A DNA stretch of 64,000 nucleotides from Ptychodera flava. Its lineage: Eukaryota > Hemichordata > Enteropneusta > Ptychoderidae. The translations under genes were made by a program, and so were the position numbers. The stretch is from NCBI RefSeq assembly GCF_041260155.1, contig NC_091943.1, forward strand, positions 16,847,783 through 16,911,782, in the 5' to 3' direction. The first letter of the stretch is position 1. The number at the start of each line of letters is the position of its first letter. This document shows, one piece after another, positions 34,913-48,200 of this stretch. Under the pieces are notes generated by a model. The model saw nothing but the letters and a program-made list of their open reading frames with translations, ran no database searches and was not told the origin of the DNA.

Positions 34913-36300
34913 CTCTCGGCGAAACATGGTTTGGGAATCACAAGGTCAGCTGAAGGAAGCCATCCATTTTTCACAGCAAGCTGCGAGGTTTGTTGCCTTG
35001 TATTCATTGAATTACAGATCCATCTCAGCAAAGCAATGAATTACCAAGGTACCAGTCTGCTGAAACCAGGGACGGTTCCAAACACAAAACCGGCGAGACT
35101 GTTTCGACTTCACAACGGATTGTCCTGTTATCGACTGCCAAGCTTTCAAGCCCCGTTATCTGTATTTCTCTGCATTTTTCTCACCTCCAAAAATACCAGC
35201 CAGTCTTCAGAGAGATGTTTTTGGTTCCCGTTTTGAAGTCGTCTTGTCTTTTGAAATTCCGCTATTTCAATTCATGTCAGTTGATTCGATCGTAGTGTCT
35301 ATGTACTTGCTCGCAATATATATATGTTGCAAGTTGAAAATTATTTAGTTGTTGAAATCTACGTTGTAGGTTCGTCGTCAATGTTCGAAAAACGTTCCGT
35401 GGCCACACTTCGGTAGGCATTTTAACTTGCCGGTAATTTTTTTTTTTTTCATTTAAAACCATCTTTTAATCGAAAAAATTGTAAAAAGATACAGTTTATG
35501 GGGTTCTAACCTTAGAGTCCGACCCCCGCTTAAAAAGATAAAAAAATGACCCTTACAACCGCTGCTTTGTTGACCAACCAAACAAACCTTTCGCTTCAAC
35601 GATCGCGAACTGTCTTCAATCCCCTTAAGCTCAGCCCAACGACGAAGTGGTCCAGATTGACCCGGGCCCCACAATGGTGATGTTTTTTCGCTGCTTTGTT
35701 GCCGATAACAATGGCTGACAAAAACATCTGCCGGGCGCATTAATTCTAACAAAGGGGTGATGAAAGTTGTGAAAGAGAAAGAAGTGCTCTTAACTTTGCA
35801 AGTTTGTACAGCCCTAACACTTCACCTTACATCGGCAGCCAGGCAGTGATCGCTTGTTCCTTTATCGAAGTCCACTATGGAACGACTGTGTGACCTCTGC
35901 CTGATGGATGGAAAATGTTCACCGAGCCACGAATGTAACTCAGGTTATCGTTCATCATCTAACATAATAAAACGGCTTGTTGTTTAAAATGATCTTACAT
36001 TGTTCGAAGCGGGATTCGACACTTTTTGATTCTTCGTTACCATGTAATGAGAGTGTTGAATCGCATTATGCAAATGAGTAGGCGAGGTCATTTGAGGGCA
36101 GATGTTTACAGCAGTTAAGCCGTGCTTGTTGCGGTTCTACGAAAGCGCAGACAGTTTAGAACAAAAATTATTCAGACAGAGAAAACACATGAAAAAGAAG
36201 GCATGCTAAAGGTTATCTGGAATTTAACCCCTTGACCCCTTGCCCAGGTTGGTCGCCCCTTCACTTTACTGTGGCATTTCCAAGCATCAATCTTCAACCT

Positions 36301-36911
36301 TTGCTATAGAGCTGAACAGCCAGGTAAGGTAGGGAATGTCACCCTTTTCGATTTTGATTATTTTCTGCGGAGTATGCTGTTATACACATAATAGTGCAGT
36401 TTTTAAAATCCATTCACTCTCATTTCCTAGGCATGTGATGGTGACAGATATTCAGGGAGAAATGGAGATGGAGGATGGCACCCCCGTGCTGAATACAACC
36501 CACAAAATTATGTTTTACAGTGAAGGCGGCGGAGAAGGATTTCACTACAGCTGCGGAGGTCATCCCGTTCGGCCAACCACAGTGGCGTTGAGGAGAGACC
36601 ATCTCAGGTAGCAATGCTGCGTTTTCTTCCGAAATGAATCGCATAGCTTGTCTGATTTACGTCTACCGTGGGCGAGATTCGATATTTCGGCTGAACGTTC
36701 TCGCTGTATCAAACGTGGGCGTGACCCGTTAAGTCGTATACAACACGAAATATTACATTTTAGGCCTGTGTACATCAACCCCATAACTCGAAGCGTTTAG
36801 TATATCACCCATTTTGTATGTTGTGTTTTTACAGCAACCGTTAAAAAAACAGAGCGCGTCGTTGCGATTTCAACGCCAGGGAATTTAACGACACCGACTC
36901 AAAAACCGAAT
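36301..36911 (+). promoter_or_regulatory. candidate 5' exons of CAP-LIM gene 2
   Basis: No TATA box was seen. Splice-like signals suggest 5'UTR pieces: a donor CAGCCAG|GTAAGG at 36325, an exon-like segment 36432-36608 (acceptor TTTCCTAG, donor CTCAG|GTAGCA), and an acceptor TTTTTACAG at 36834 before the CAP exon. The frame of the start codon stays open for about 25 codons back to that acceptor but has no ATG. The segment 36432-36608 has a stop in that frame. I therefore place the start at 36912, which also aligns with the start of gene 1. Confidence 0.35.
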
Positions 36912-38300
36912 ATGAACGATTTCGAGAAGGAAGCCTTAGATGCCCAGAACAGGTATCGCGCTCTGCACGGAGTCAAGCCGATGACGTACTCGGCCACCAT
37001 CAGTAAGCTTTCACAGAAGTGGGCCGATCACCTAGCTAGGCAGGGCCGACTTGCACACAGCGACACTGCTGGATACGGTGAAAACGTAGGCTTTGGAGCC
37101 GGCAGCGGAGACTACGATATGTCTGGTTAGTTCATCTTGCCTTTGTTCTTACCATATTGAAAATTGTCATGTTTTTATATTTTTACACCTCTTTTACAGA
37201 TATTCATAATGATATATTAGCAAATATTCTGTCTGTCGCCATGGCAATGTCCGCTACCATTCTTTTCTGCATTAAGTGATACATATGTATCCAAGTATAA
37301 GTTATTGTCGATGACTTTACAACGTTACGTCATCAAGTCATTTGTCAGCGGCTTTTCAGAGAACACAAAACGGACACAGAACGAGACCTAACTAAAAGGA
37401 TGGCTTTGTGTTTGCCTATTCAGAGATTTGAGCATTGGAAGTTTTCAGCAAATCATGTCAAGTACAACCTCGATTACATCACAGCGAAAGACGCTGCCAC
37501 TCATAAACATGACAGTCATCACACGGCGATTGAGCCACGAAATAAGCTCAGTAAATATACAGGGCTTACAAATGATACATGCTGTGTAAAGTGCCCTAAA
37601 AAGTTGAAGGGTTTTGTTCAGTTTGTACATTTATGTGCAAATCGTGCGCGCGTAATTATGCCTATAACATAAATTCGTCACACCTTTCATTCGTTCGCCC
37701 CTAAAAGTATCGCAGGAATCAATGAGGTGCTTGTGATCTAAGAACTCTAGTCTTTTTGTTGACAGTGTCAGGATATCTTTTTTGTCTGTAAATATTAACT
37801 TTAGGCGTTGTCAGCGCCTGGTTGATCCAGATCAATGATGCACATTCTATTTTGTCTCCTAAACTTTTACAAAACGTCCTTTGAAATTCCTTATTCAAAG
37901 CAACTTCGGGTCACAGTATTCAAAGTTATCTTTTAATACATCCTCAATAAAGATGAAAAATGTGAGATAATACAAAACATTTGTTCTTTATTCAGTTGTC
38001 TGTTTCTGTAAGCTGTAAGTCGGTAGCCAAAAAACTGACAATCGGATAAAATCAAAGCTGTACGGACTGACATATCTGTGCCATTCCCCTTGCTGCTTAT
38101 GGTCCCCATTCAAGTTGATTTGTACCTACGTTTTAAATGTCTACTCGTCCTTTTGTTACCCTCCAGGCGAAGAAGTCAGTAAGATGTGGTATGACGACAT
38201 CAAAAAGTATGATTTCAACAACCCAGTGTGGGGAGCAGGAGGTACGTTTATACACTTCGCTGATATAATATGCTGTTATTGACAAAAATCACACTGTTTG

Positions 38301-38365
<65 letters not shown>

Positions 38366-38432
38366 TAGATAGATAGATATATAGATATATATATATATAT
38401 ATAGATATATAGATATATATATATAGATATAT

Positions 38433-38503
<71 letters not shown>

Positions 38504-38559
38504 TATACAGATGTCCCGTGAGAAATTACAGTGCGCGATGCTAAATCAGAGCGTTATAA

Positions 38560-38622
<63 letters not shown>

Positions 38623-39127
38623 AGATACACACACACACGTTACTGGTGCATGTATTCACGTTGCATGTTCAGTAAGCACCTGTGTGCAGATTTAGTTGGC
38701 CTTTGACATACACACTACCTCGTTTACTTTAAAAAATAATAATACACTACCTCGTAAAAGGAATATGAATAATACATTAGGTATCAGACACACCCTACCA
38801 GACAAGGGTCCACAGAGACTTTACGTGTAACATAACATCATTTCTCGTCTGATATCGTTTTCCTAAAACCAAATATTAGCACATAAAGCACAAATCGTAC
38901 ACTCTAATGACTTGTCAGACTTTTTTCACGCGTATTTAGTATACCAAGCTCTGAACGGGGTAATTGCTACGTACTTGTATTTATCCTTGTCTTGTTGCCA
39001 AGAAACCAGAACATGTTTGATGTAGAAGAGGAAAGCGCCCATTACTATTCTGTACGTTCGCTTTATGAAACGCAATTACTTAACAGCATATTCAGTGTCT
39101 CATATCTAATATAAAAGTTAAGACATC

Positions 39128-39208
<81 letters not shown>

Positions 39209-42200
39209 TGCTTGTATGTAATGCTTGAGGTCAATGAACTATAGAATCGAGAGCAGACGCACCTATTCTTTCAAGACAGACGACGGATCTGCTGTGAACT
39301 CTATTTAGTATTCAAGCGATGCGCCATCATTCCCCAATGATTGACTTGCCGATGACTGGCAATACATAAAGACTCGGAGAAGAACGAAACACAAATCGAT
39401 CTCAAGGCTTTTAATCTGAGCTCGGAAAATGAGGCGTTGTTTATTCTTTTCGATACGATGTCCGACCCTATTCCAAAATAGCCCTTTTCCTCAATATCTG
39501 AAAGTCACGTGGCATTTCTTTAAGCGCATGATCTGTAACAGGCTATCGACGAAACCAAGCTATTTGATATAAATGGAAATTGTTAATCAGCGGTGTGACT
39601 GCCGAGTCACGATCATGCCAGTGTCATTCAACGACGACTTCAATATGATGTGTTCATTTCAGTTTCAGTACATAAAAATTTAATACACTCTATTGTTGAT
39701 TCGTTTGTTCAAAAATTCAGTGATGGAAACCAAGCTCTGTCACATGCCTTCCTTATTTTCGATACCTGAATTCTCCAGAAACCTGATTTTAATATACATA
39801 TACACTTTTTGTTCACCCACACGAATGTAACAATATTTCGTGATTGGTCGACCCGCAATTGCAACAGTAAAGGCGAAATTGACATAACAAGCTCTTTATT
39901 TGATTATTTGCAAGGTGTATATGGCGCGCGAAAATATCTTTCCATATTACCATATCGGTGCGGTGTAACACGATTCGTTGAATCAAACTGCACGACAACT
40001 GAAATCGACGGCCATATATGTATGACGTCATTACATATATTCATACTATCGCGACGTTAATGTCGTTAATAGAGTTCATGGGACTGGATCGCGTCGACAA
40101 TAATGGGCATTAATTACAATTCAGAGGTAGAAATTGAACACCTGAATAAAATATGAAGGTAAATTATTTTGATCATTTAGGATTAATCAATCTGTCCAGC
40201 GAGTTAGCTTCCGACATTGGTCAATTATTTTCATATGCCTGAAACGTGTGTACAATCCATGCGTTTTCACATGAGCCATTATCAGCCGGTGACGAATTAA
40301 TCATTAATGCAAAAATACAGAAATGTTCTCCAGCAGGTCGTCGTCTGACTCATCTCGCTGTTGCCATGACAACTGTGCGAAAGATGGCAGTCACGTGTGC
40401 ACCAGGCTGTTTGTCTGTCATGTTCAACTGAAACACCCGGGTGGTTGACGCACAAAAGAGTTTATTGAGTCGACATCATTGTCGTCGGGTTTAAAATTGA
40501 CAAAGGTTTCGTCACGAGTGGCGTTCCCTTCGGAAATATTCATACGCACGTGGTACGACTGCAGGGCAATCCGGGGGAGACTAAGTTAGATCATAGAGAA
40601 ACATAGATGTTTCTCTGTGGTTAGATTGGCGATCGGCGAAAATTAACAACAATACAGATATCTTATACGACAACCATCAAGTAGTAAAACCACTCTGGAA
40701 TTGAGTTCAATTGGCTCTTTCAAGTTTTTCATAATCATAGAATCTTCGTGTCTGAACATTGTTGTTCGTTGTTGTTTTACGCGTGTACATAGATCATTCT
40801 GCGCGCAATGCACGTCTGTCTAGGCACGCACAGTGTGTGAAGATGAAAGTTATTTCGTGAAATCCTCTTGGGTTTATAAAAGTCTTTTATCGGGACATAA
40901 TAATGGTGTTACATGTACTTGATCGCGATACCATACCAAACTGCACATTAAGCATGTCAATAATTACTCCTACGCGTAGACACTACACACTTTATCTGTA
41001 CTTGTTTTTTATCACGTTCTCTCCAACACTGGAAGGACTATTATGTTTTGTTATAGATTTGTTTTGTATAAATACTTATACGTTTCCCGCCGATGTGTCC
41101 TTTATTTGAACTTTTACTCAAGTTATCGTCTCTGACGTGGCTAGCATTCGCTTTTATATGAAAGGTGAAAACGTAGCACTTTGTGGGCTGAACTGGAAAC
41201 GGTCATAAGATTAACTGAACGCTCACAACGAGGCATGTACTCGACGAGATGTCGAGATCGAATGTCCAACTGAAAGTTTCAGAATATACAAAAGAACGAA
41301 ATATCACCGATTCGGCGTCTCAAAGCCCCAGTAGCTGAATAATTTTTTCATCTTTTTTTTCGAAAAGATAGTTTCAAAGCAAACGCAAAATGCTGACTAA
41401 AGTGTGACCTCAGAACTTTTTCAAAAATTGGCGACGAAAGCACCACCCAGATTGTAACAACTAAAATTATTTTGTCTAATAAGTCATATATGGCCGCCTG
41501 GAGCGAGAACACGAAAACTGTGACCGAATCCATCGCCAAAAATAGAAATACTGACAACATCTCCGTGAAGACTAGAGAGCATATTTGGTCAGCAAAATGG
41601 AAAATGGTACAGCTAATGTGCGTTTGATCATAATGAAAACGTTTCCATGAAACTTTTTTATCACATTCTACAGAAAGCTAGAGCAAACCAACATTTGATG
41701 ACAAATATAAGATGGTTATGATCTCAGATGTGAAATTTTGAAGGTTACTTTTTAAGTATTTTACAAGCTGACAGCTGCATAGTCTTGTGAATCCAGGGAC
41801 CAGCGATCCAGCATACTCAACTGAAAGGGATCTTAGTCATCGTACTTCAGTCTCGACACCACCGGGGAGGGGGGGGAGGCATTCTATAGCCAAACATACT
41901 CATATTTCACGTCGCCTTCTATGTGTTTGACTGTACCCTTTTTTGTTGCAAAGTATTTGAGCGCAAAGGTAATATTCGCGGTCGAGTAGGTCTTCTTTGT
42001 TTCCTCTGCCTTGAATTGGAAACGCAATCGATCAGAAAATTTCAGGAGGTTCCCATCCTGCGCTAATGATGTCAAAGAATCAGACAGCGCATTCGCCGCC
42101 ATATGTGCCGCCATTCAAGGTATATGTTTCCAGGTTTCTAAAGGGTGTGTGTGGGAAATAGGTGAAAAAAATTATTCCACAAAGTTAAGGTATTGAGGCC

Positions 42201-45200
42201 CCGAAAGACTTACAGAGTGTTTCGTTTTGTAAAAGAAGCTATTATTATAATCAAATCGTTGTGCTGTTTTTAGGGTGATCACTTTTCAAAGAACGTTAGC
42301 TGCAAAACGGGATGTGTGTTTAATTAAGATAAAATGGTCGTGTATTGCCTCTTGATCAGGTTACCGTGGGATCAGGTGTCCATTGCACCAACTGCACTGA
42401 GCTGTGACGTCATGGCGAGAATGCCAGTTGGTTTACAATGCGCATGTTGATAAGGTGACTGCTGCTTCGAGGATGGCCAACAATTTACAGTTTTTGCAAT
42501 AAAAAGATTATAACCGTTCTCAATATTGAAGTAATTGAACATTAATCGATTTATTGGTCAAAATGATAGTAAGCAGGAGCTAATAATAATAACACTTGTT
42601 GTAACATTACTACACACATAATTGTGTGTGCAGTATGTACATGCACACGCAAATACACAAACACACAGAGACACTGACACAGACAGACAGACATATACAC
42701 ATACACACGACTTGCATCTGTCTTCACCGGGGGGGTTAAAGTTCGTGACCCAGGGTCACCCGGGATCATCGACGTTAAAAGTTTGCCAAGTCGAATGATA
42801 CCATGGCATTGCATATCATAGTTGGCCGGGTATCTTGTCAAATTTGTTGAAATATTGAGGTTATTTACTACCATTCTTTAGCAACCGTAGGTTTTCTGAT
42901 GACATGGGGACATTTCCTTTGCTACCGAACCATGCTGAGGGTTCTTATCGGAATAAAAGTCAGCCAATGTTTAGGGATTTTCTCGTGAAAAAAGCGACGT
43001 ATCCGGCGGCATGTACCCATGCATTCAACTTTCTATGGGAATACCCTTCCGAGGGACGCTTCAAAGTGTATGTACTACTAATTTGAGCAATCACAGTCCT
43101 TGTTGTAGATCCCCCAACTTTTGTTGTGTGGCGTCTGTTTATTCAACATTGTTGAGAGTGTTCGCAATAGCATTCGGTGAAGTTTATTCGACCTTTTAAC
43201 ACCTGTGTTCATAGGACATGACGTGACTGGCACAGTCAACGAACACGTCTGGTCCATTATTCGATAGTGAATAAGAAAGAGAAGAGTTAGTCTCCGGGGG
43301 GACACAGATCAAGTGCTGATGAAGTGTGATCTGATGATAGTTGAAATTTTCATTGAGGACAGTTTGAGCAAAAGTTTTTAGTCTTTTTGTTTTGAGGTGC
43401 GTAAGCTTACGTCCCTCGAAAGTGAAAGACTACTTTCGCTCAAACTTTCTCTAAGGTAGAACGCACCTCGGGGACAGAAATTCAGGCCTTCAAATTTTAT
43501 CAATTTTCTTCTGACCTACCACTTATGGGGGCTCATTTTGAAGCTCTTGGCAAAAGAAAAGTTTTCACCGTCTTAGTTTTTCGAAAATCGAAAATTTTAT
43601 TTTTTTCCCATAGAGTTAACACGGGGATGGCAGCCATTTTGAATTTCAAATATCGGGAAATCAAACTGCAAATTTTGGTACTAGAGAAACAAATAACCCA
43701 AGATTTACCGATATTTGAAATTCAAAATGGCCGCCATCCCTGTGTTAACTCTATGGAGAAAAAATTAAAAATTTTCGATTTTCGAAAAACTAAGCCGGTG
43801 AAAAGTTTTCTCACACCAAGAAATTTAAAATGAACCCCCACAAGTGCTATATCAGAAAAGAATTGTAAAAGTTTGAGAGTCCGAATATCTGTCCCCGAGG
43901 CGCGTTCTATGACTCTAAGGTCTCTCACAGCCTAAATGGAGGGACTGTTGGTCTCTTTTTTAGGTTTGTTTTGTTTTTGTTTTTGCTTTTGGTTTGGGGG
44001 GTTGCCTTCGATTAAAAATGATTGCAGCGGTAAATCGTTTCCTGCAATGTTGTATTCTGTTTGCACTGGTGCACCCGCCAACAACTAGGTCACCGTGAAA
44101 CCGCGGTGTGAGGTCTTTCCACTTACATAGGTGTACGGGGTCGATTTGCCAGCTGTCACAGATATACGACCGAAAGCTCGACGAAAAGCGGTCAACTTGG
44201 TACTGATTGTGTTTTACTCCGCGATTGTGTCTCATCAATGGTTAATTCTCATGTGGATAACGTGGTCTCGCTTGGAAAAGTTGCCACTTTGCGAAGTGCT
44301 TCACGATCGACCTCAAAGATTCCGTTTTTAGACTGAGGCCTATAGCGCCTGACAAAATGCCTTCTGTATAATTGATGGGCATTTGTGCTCGACTTTTTTA
44401 CTTGGAAATGAAAAGAAGGTCATTGTAAATGGCACTGCATCGAAAGAACAGAGTAAATGTACTTAGCGACACGCACCTTGGCAAATTTAGAAAAATGTCT
44501 TGCACGTCCATCCGATTTCAACTCACAGGCGCTCGGAGTTTTATGCTGTTCGCTGTAAAGAAGGAGCACCCGTGCTTTAAACATGCCACGTACGTTCACA
44601 AGTGCCCTTTCTACGTGTAACCCAAATCATGCAAATATTTGTCAGACTTTATTCTTTTCCTACGGCTTTTGACTAGCAAAGTAATATGACATGCCTAACC
44701 TACCTACCTTTTTTCATAGGTCATGTTTAATGAAGTGCTGTCATATTTTACGTCGGCCCTATTACATGAACAGACGAATAAAAATTATATAGTAAAAATT
44801 CAACTTGATGGTCTTAAAGACTGGAATGTAATTTATCATTTTATTATTGCAATAATCGTTTATGTTTTTCCAAACCAAGGTCATTTCACACAAATGGTAT
44901 GGAAAAGCAGTACAGAATTTGGCATTGGTAAAGCAAAGACGAAAGATGGCAAAGTGTTCATCGTAGCCAACTATAAACCACCTGGCAATATGAAGGGGCA
45001 GTACGAATCCAACGTCTTCAGGCCAAGGTACAGTGTCATCTACGGTAGAAGGATAGTCTTACTTTGTTTTTACATCGCTTGTAAAGGCCAGCCAGAATAA
45101 AACTGAAAACAGTATAGTTGGATTCACAAGAAAGATACCTTATGTTTAGAATCAAATCATACATAGCACAAATTTGTACAAAAGATTACTTGCATAGAAG

Positions 45201-48200
45201 CATGGGCGCACCTCATGTATTTCAAGTTGCACCGCAATGCGCAAATATTACCGTAAATATTATGTCACAACCTGATGTGAATGACTAGTTTTTAACCGGA
45301 ACTGCTTTTTCTTTGTTAACAGCTAGTATTTGTTAACGTCCCAAGTATTCATAAAGGGAGTAACTTTTCGGTTTCGAAAATTTTGCAGACGATAACTTCG
45401 ACAATGATAACTGCATATTTTGTATCACCTACAGAAGATTATTTCTGAAGTTAACCATCAAAGCAATCATATAAACATTTTATCTTTACCGTCTGATGTT
45501 TTGCCAATCGGTTATTTTATTTCTCGTTTCCAGTGTGTCTTTTCCTCTTTCGTTTTGTACCTGATTGTTATGACTCGTGCTTATTCGATATGAAACTAAT
45601 GATAGGCAAAAGTAACGTTTGTTTTTCAGTTTTAGAGCAAAAATGTTATTTTGTATTTTCTCAGTGGTAAGGTATCGAGCGTTGGCAACGATGAACACAA
45701 GCCGGCAGTGCCTCTGAAGATAACGTAAGTATACATGTACATGCGCGCTGTACTGCCAATTGGCGATAACATGATGAATCTGTTCGACCGCCGCCTTCTT
45801 CAGTGGTGTCACGCCACACGATGTTATTCAAATAATATTTAAGTGTGCAGCAAGAAAAATTACACAACCAACTGAGAAGGGTTTGTGAAACCACATTTGT
45901 AGCTCTTATCACGAAAGAAATGTTCCATAAATTCAAATTCAAAAAGGTGTAATCTAGACTGTAAGATTAAGTCGTGTATGGGTCTCAGCCAAGTCCAACT
46001 CAAGAGTTGGCGGAGACCCCCTACACGCACAGTCGCTTGTGAACCGAAACACGACGGCCGCTGTGTGGTATGCATTAGAAAAGTAGGCTAATTTACACCA
46101 CACAGCAGCCGCCGTGTATCGGTTCACAAGCGACTGTGGCTACACGACTGAATTGTTCAGTATCGATGTAATCACGCACAATACCTTTTCAGTAGCCAAC
46201 GCGACGTTATCTGACGTCGCATGTTTTAATGCCGTTGTTTTCAATAATCTTCCCCCTTTTTCCTCTAAAAACAGAGGGCCAGTTTACTGCGATGAATGCA
46301 AACAGGATTGTAAAAGTTTCTACGAGACAAAAGACGGACGAGTCCTGTGCGAGAACGATTACAAGAAACAGGCAGCAAAATGCGCCGCCTGTAACGACCC
46401 CGTTATCGGAGTAAGTGTTCATTGTAACGTGAAGCAAACTATTCACTCAGGGATTGATATTTGGATTCTCAAACTTTTGTGATTTTCTTTTGGCCTACCA
46501 CTTGTGGGAGCCCATTGCAGCTTGTGGAGTAAATAAAGTTTTCACAGGCTTAATTTCGTGAAAATCGGGAATTTCATTTCCCCATAGAGATTACACAGGA
46601 ATGGCGGCCATTTTGAATTTCAAATATCGGTAAATATAGGGTAATTTGTTTCTCTAGTATCAAAAGTTGCGCGATGACTTCTGATTTTCATTCTTGATTT
46701 GGTAAGAGTATGGTGTAAAGTTTGCTTGAGGAAAGTTTGAGTGAAAATTTAAGTCTTTCATTTTCGAGGCGCGAACTACCTCAATTAAGAGCGATCGAAG
46801 CGATACGTAAAGTGACAGTGTCAAGTGAAAATATACCGCATATTATGTCAGGAAAGGTGGTCAAAAAAACACCACCACCACCAACAAGCTCTACGAAGCG
46901 CATTTTTTCAATATTTCAGCTTCGCTGATATTGCAAAGCAAAAACGTCTACATAATTGTAAACTCGAAAAAATGTGGGTTTGTTGGCAGTATTCATGATC
47001 CACCAGTTCTGTATGAAAATATGGCAGATCTTTTTGAAGGCGATGAACAATTTATTTCGCCCCATTTCAACCACCCCTTCCGAAGAACTTATAGTCCATC
47101 CCTTAGTGTGTGATCTCGCTATGCGATACAATCAAACTCATACAAAATAATTTTGACCAGTATGGATTAATTTGACTTTAACAACAGGAAATCATCAGTG
47201 CAATGGAGTTCAAGTGGCACGCCAAGTGTTTCGTGTGTGCGGAGTGCAAGACACCCTTTGACGGGCCGTTCTATCCGAAAGACGGGAAGCCATACTGTAA
47301 AGCAGGTAGGGTCGCCGAGCTTTTAGTACACTCCAGACCCTGGAGCTAGATCTGTCCAGGGACTACGTTTGCACCAATGTGATTTATGGGGTATGGGGCT
47401 GTGTTATGCATTTCGCGGGCTAGTTGAACAAGAGCAGCCTGACCGGTATAACATTAATACGAGAAAAGTAGTTATTCAATGACCAATAGTAATCCCAACC
47501 TCCATGAAATGAGTCGAGTGCCATTATTTTATTTGACGTCTTGTTTCCGTCACAAACCTTCCACACTGTACTTTGCTGAAAGCCACTTTTCAAATAACGC
47601 TAACCGTGCAACCAAATAAAACTCAGTTACATGGGCACGCCTGTACCTGTACAGAAATATAATTTCTCGCGGTTTGGAGGGTGGCCTAAGATGTGCAATT
47701 GTCAACGTAGAGGGCAGTATTTGCTGCCTGCCCTCAACTCTGCTGTCAGAGGAAAATCATTTCGGAACTCATGCTTTCATTTGATTAATGCTTCATTTGC
47801 ATTAATGCCCCAATGCCCCCACCGAAAGTCATAGAAGGAATTTCAATTTTTAAAAAAATATTTTCTTTTAGACTACGAAAGATTGTTTTTGGATGGAGAG
47901 ACAAAACCGGAGAGATGCCACGGCTGTAATGAGAAGATATCTTCGAAGTGGGTCAACGCTCTGGGTAACGCTTGGCATCCGGAGTGCTTCAAATGCACGG
48001 TAGGTCCATGGACTCATTACTCTTCCCTTAACTTTCGCTTTATATTTATGTCAGTTCAAAGTCTATGCAAAATATTTTCCTCTGCAAACTTTTTGTGAAC
48101 GAGGCAGACCACACGAAAAAGGTCTGAATATAATCTTCTAAATGTCTCCGTAAAGCTAGCCATGCCATCACTAATCGATTTAGCGAGAAAGAATGTTACC

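Larger units (their letters stand above)
31760..36300. other. intergenic region between the two CAP-LIM genes
   Basis: Holds the 3'UTR of gene 1 (possible ATTAAA signal near 31901), microsatellites, a 70 bp exact tandem duplication and one MITE, all listed separately. Open frames at 34931-35236 and 35453-35752 have no recognisable domain. No further gene is supported. Confidence 0.5.
38242..44879 (+). other. 6.6 kb intron 2 of CAP-LIM gene 2
   Basis: Donor GGAG|GTACGT, acceptor AAACCAAG|GTCAT. It is filled with microsatellites (38304-38500, 38563-38620, 39132-39204), a compound MITE (43395-43920) and a possible antisense open frame (41884-42114). The homologous intron of gene 1 is only 1.1 kb, so this one has grown since duplication or gene 1's has shrunk. 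Confidence 0.7.

Noticed and set aside
36420-36784. Overlapping open frames on both strands upstream of CAP-LIM gene 2
   Set aside because: None joins in frame to the CAP exon. They overlap a possible untranslated exon and show no known domain.
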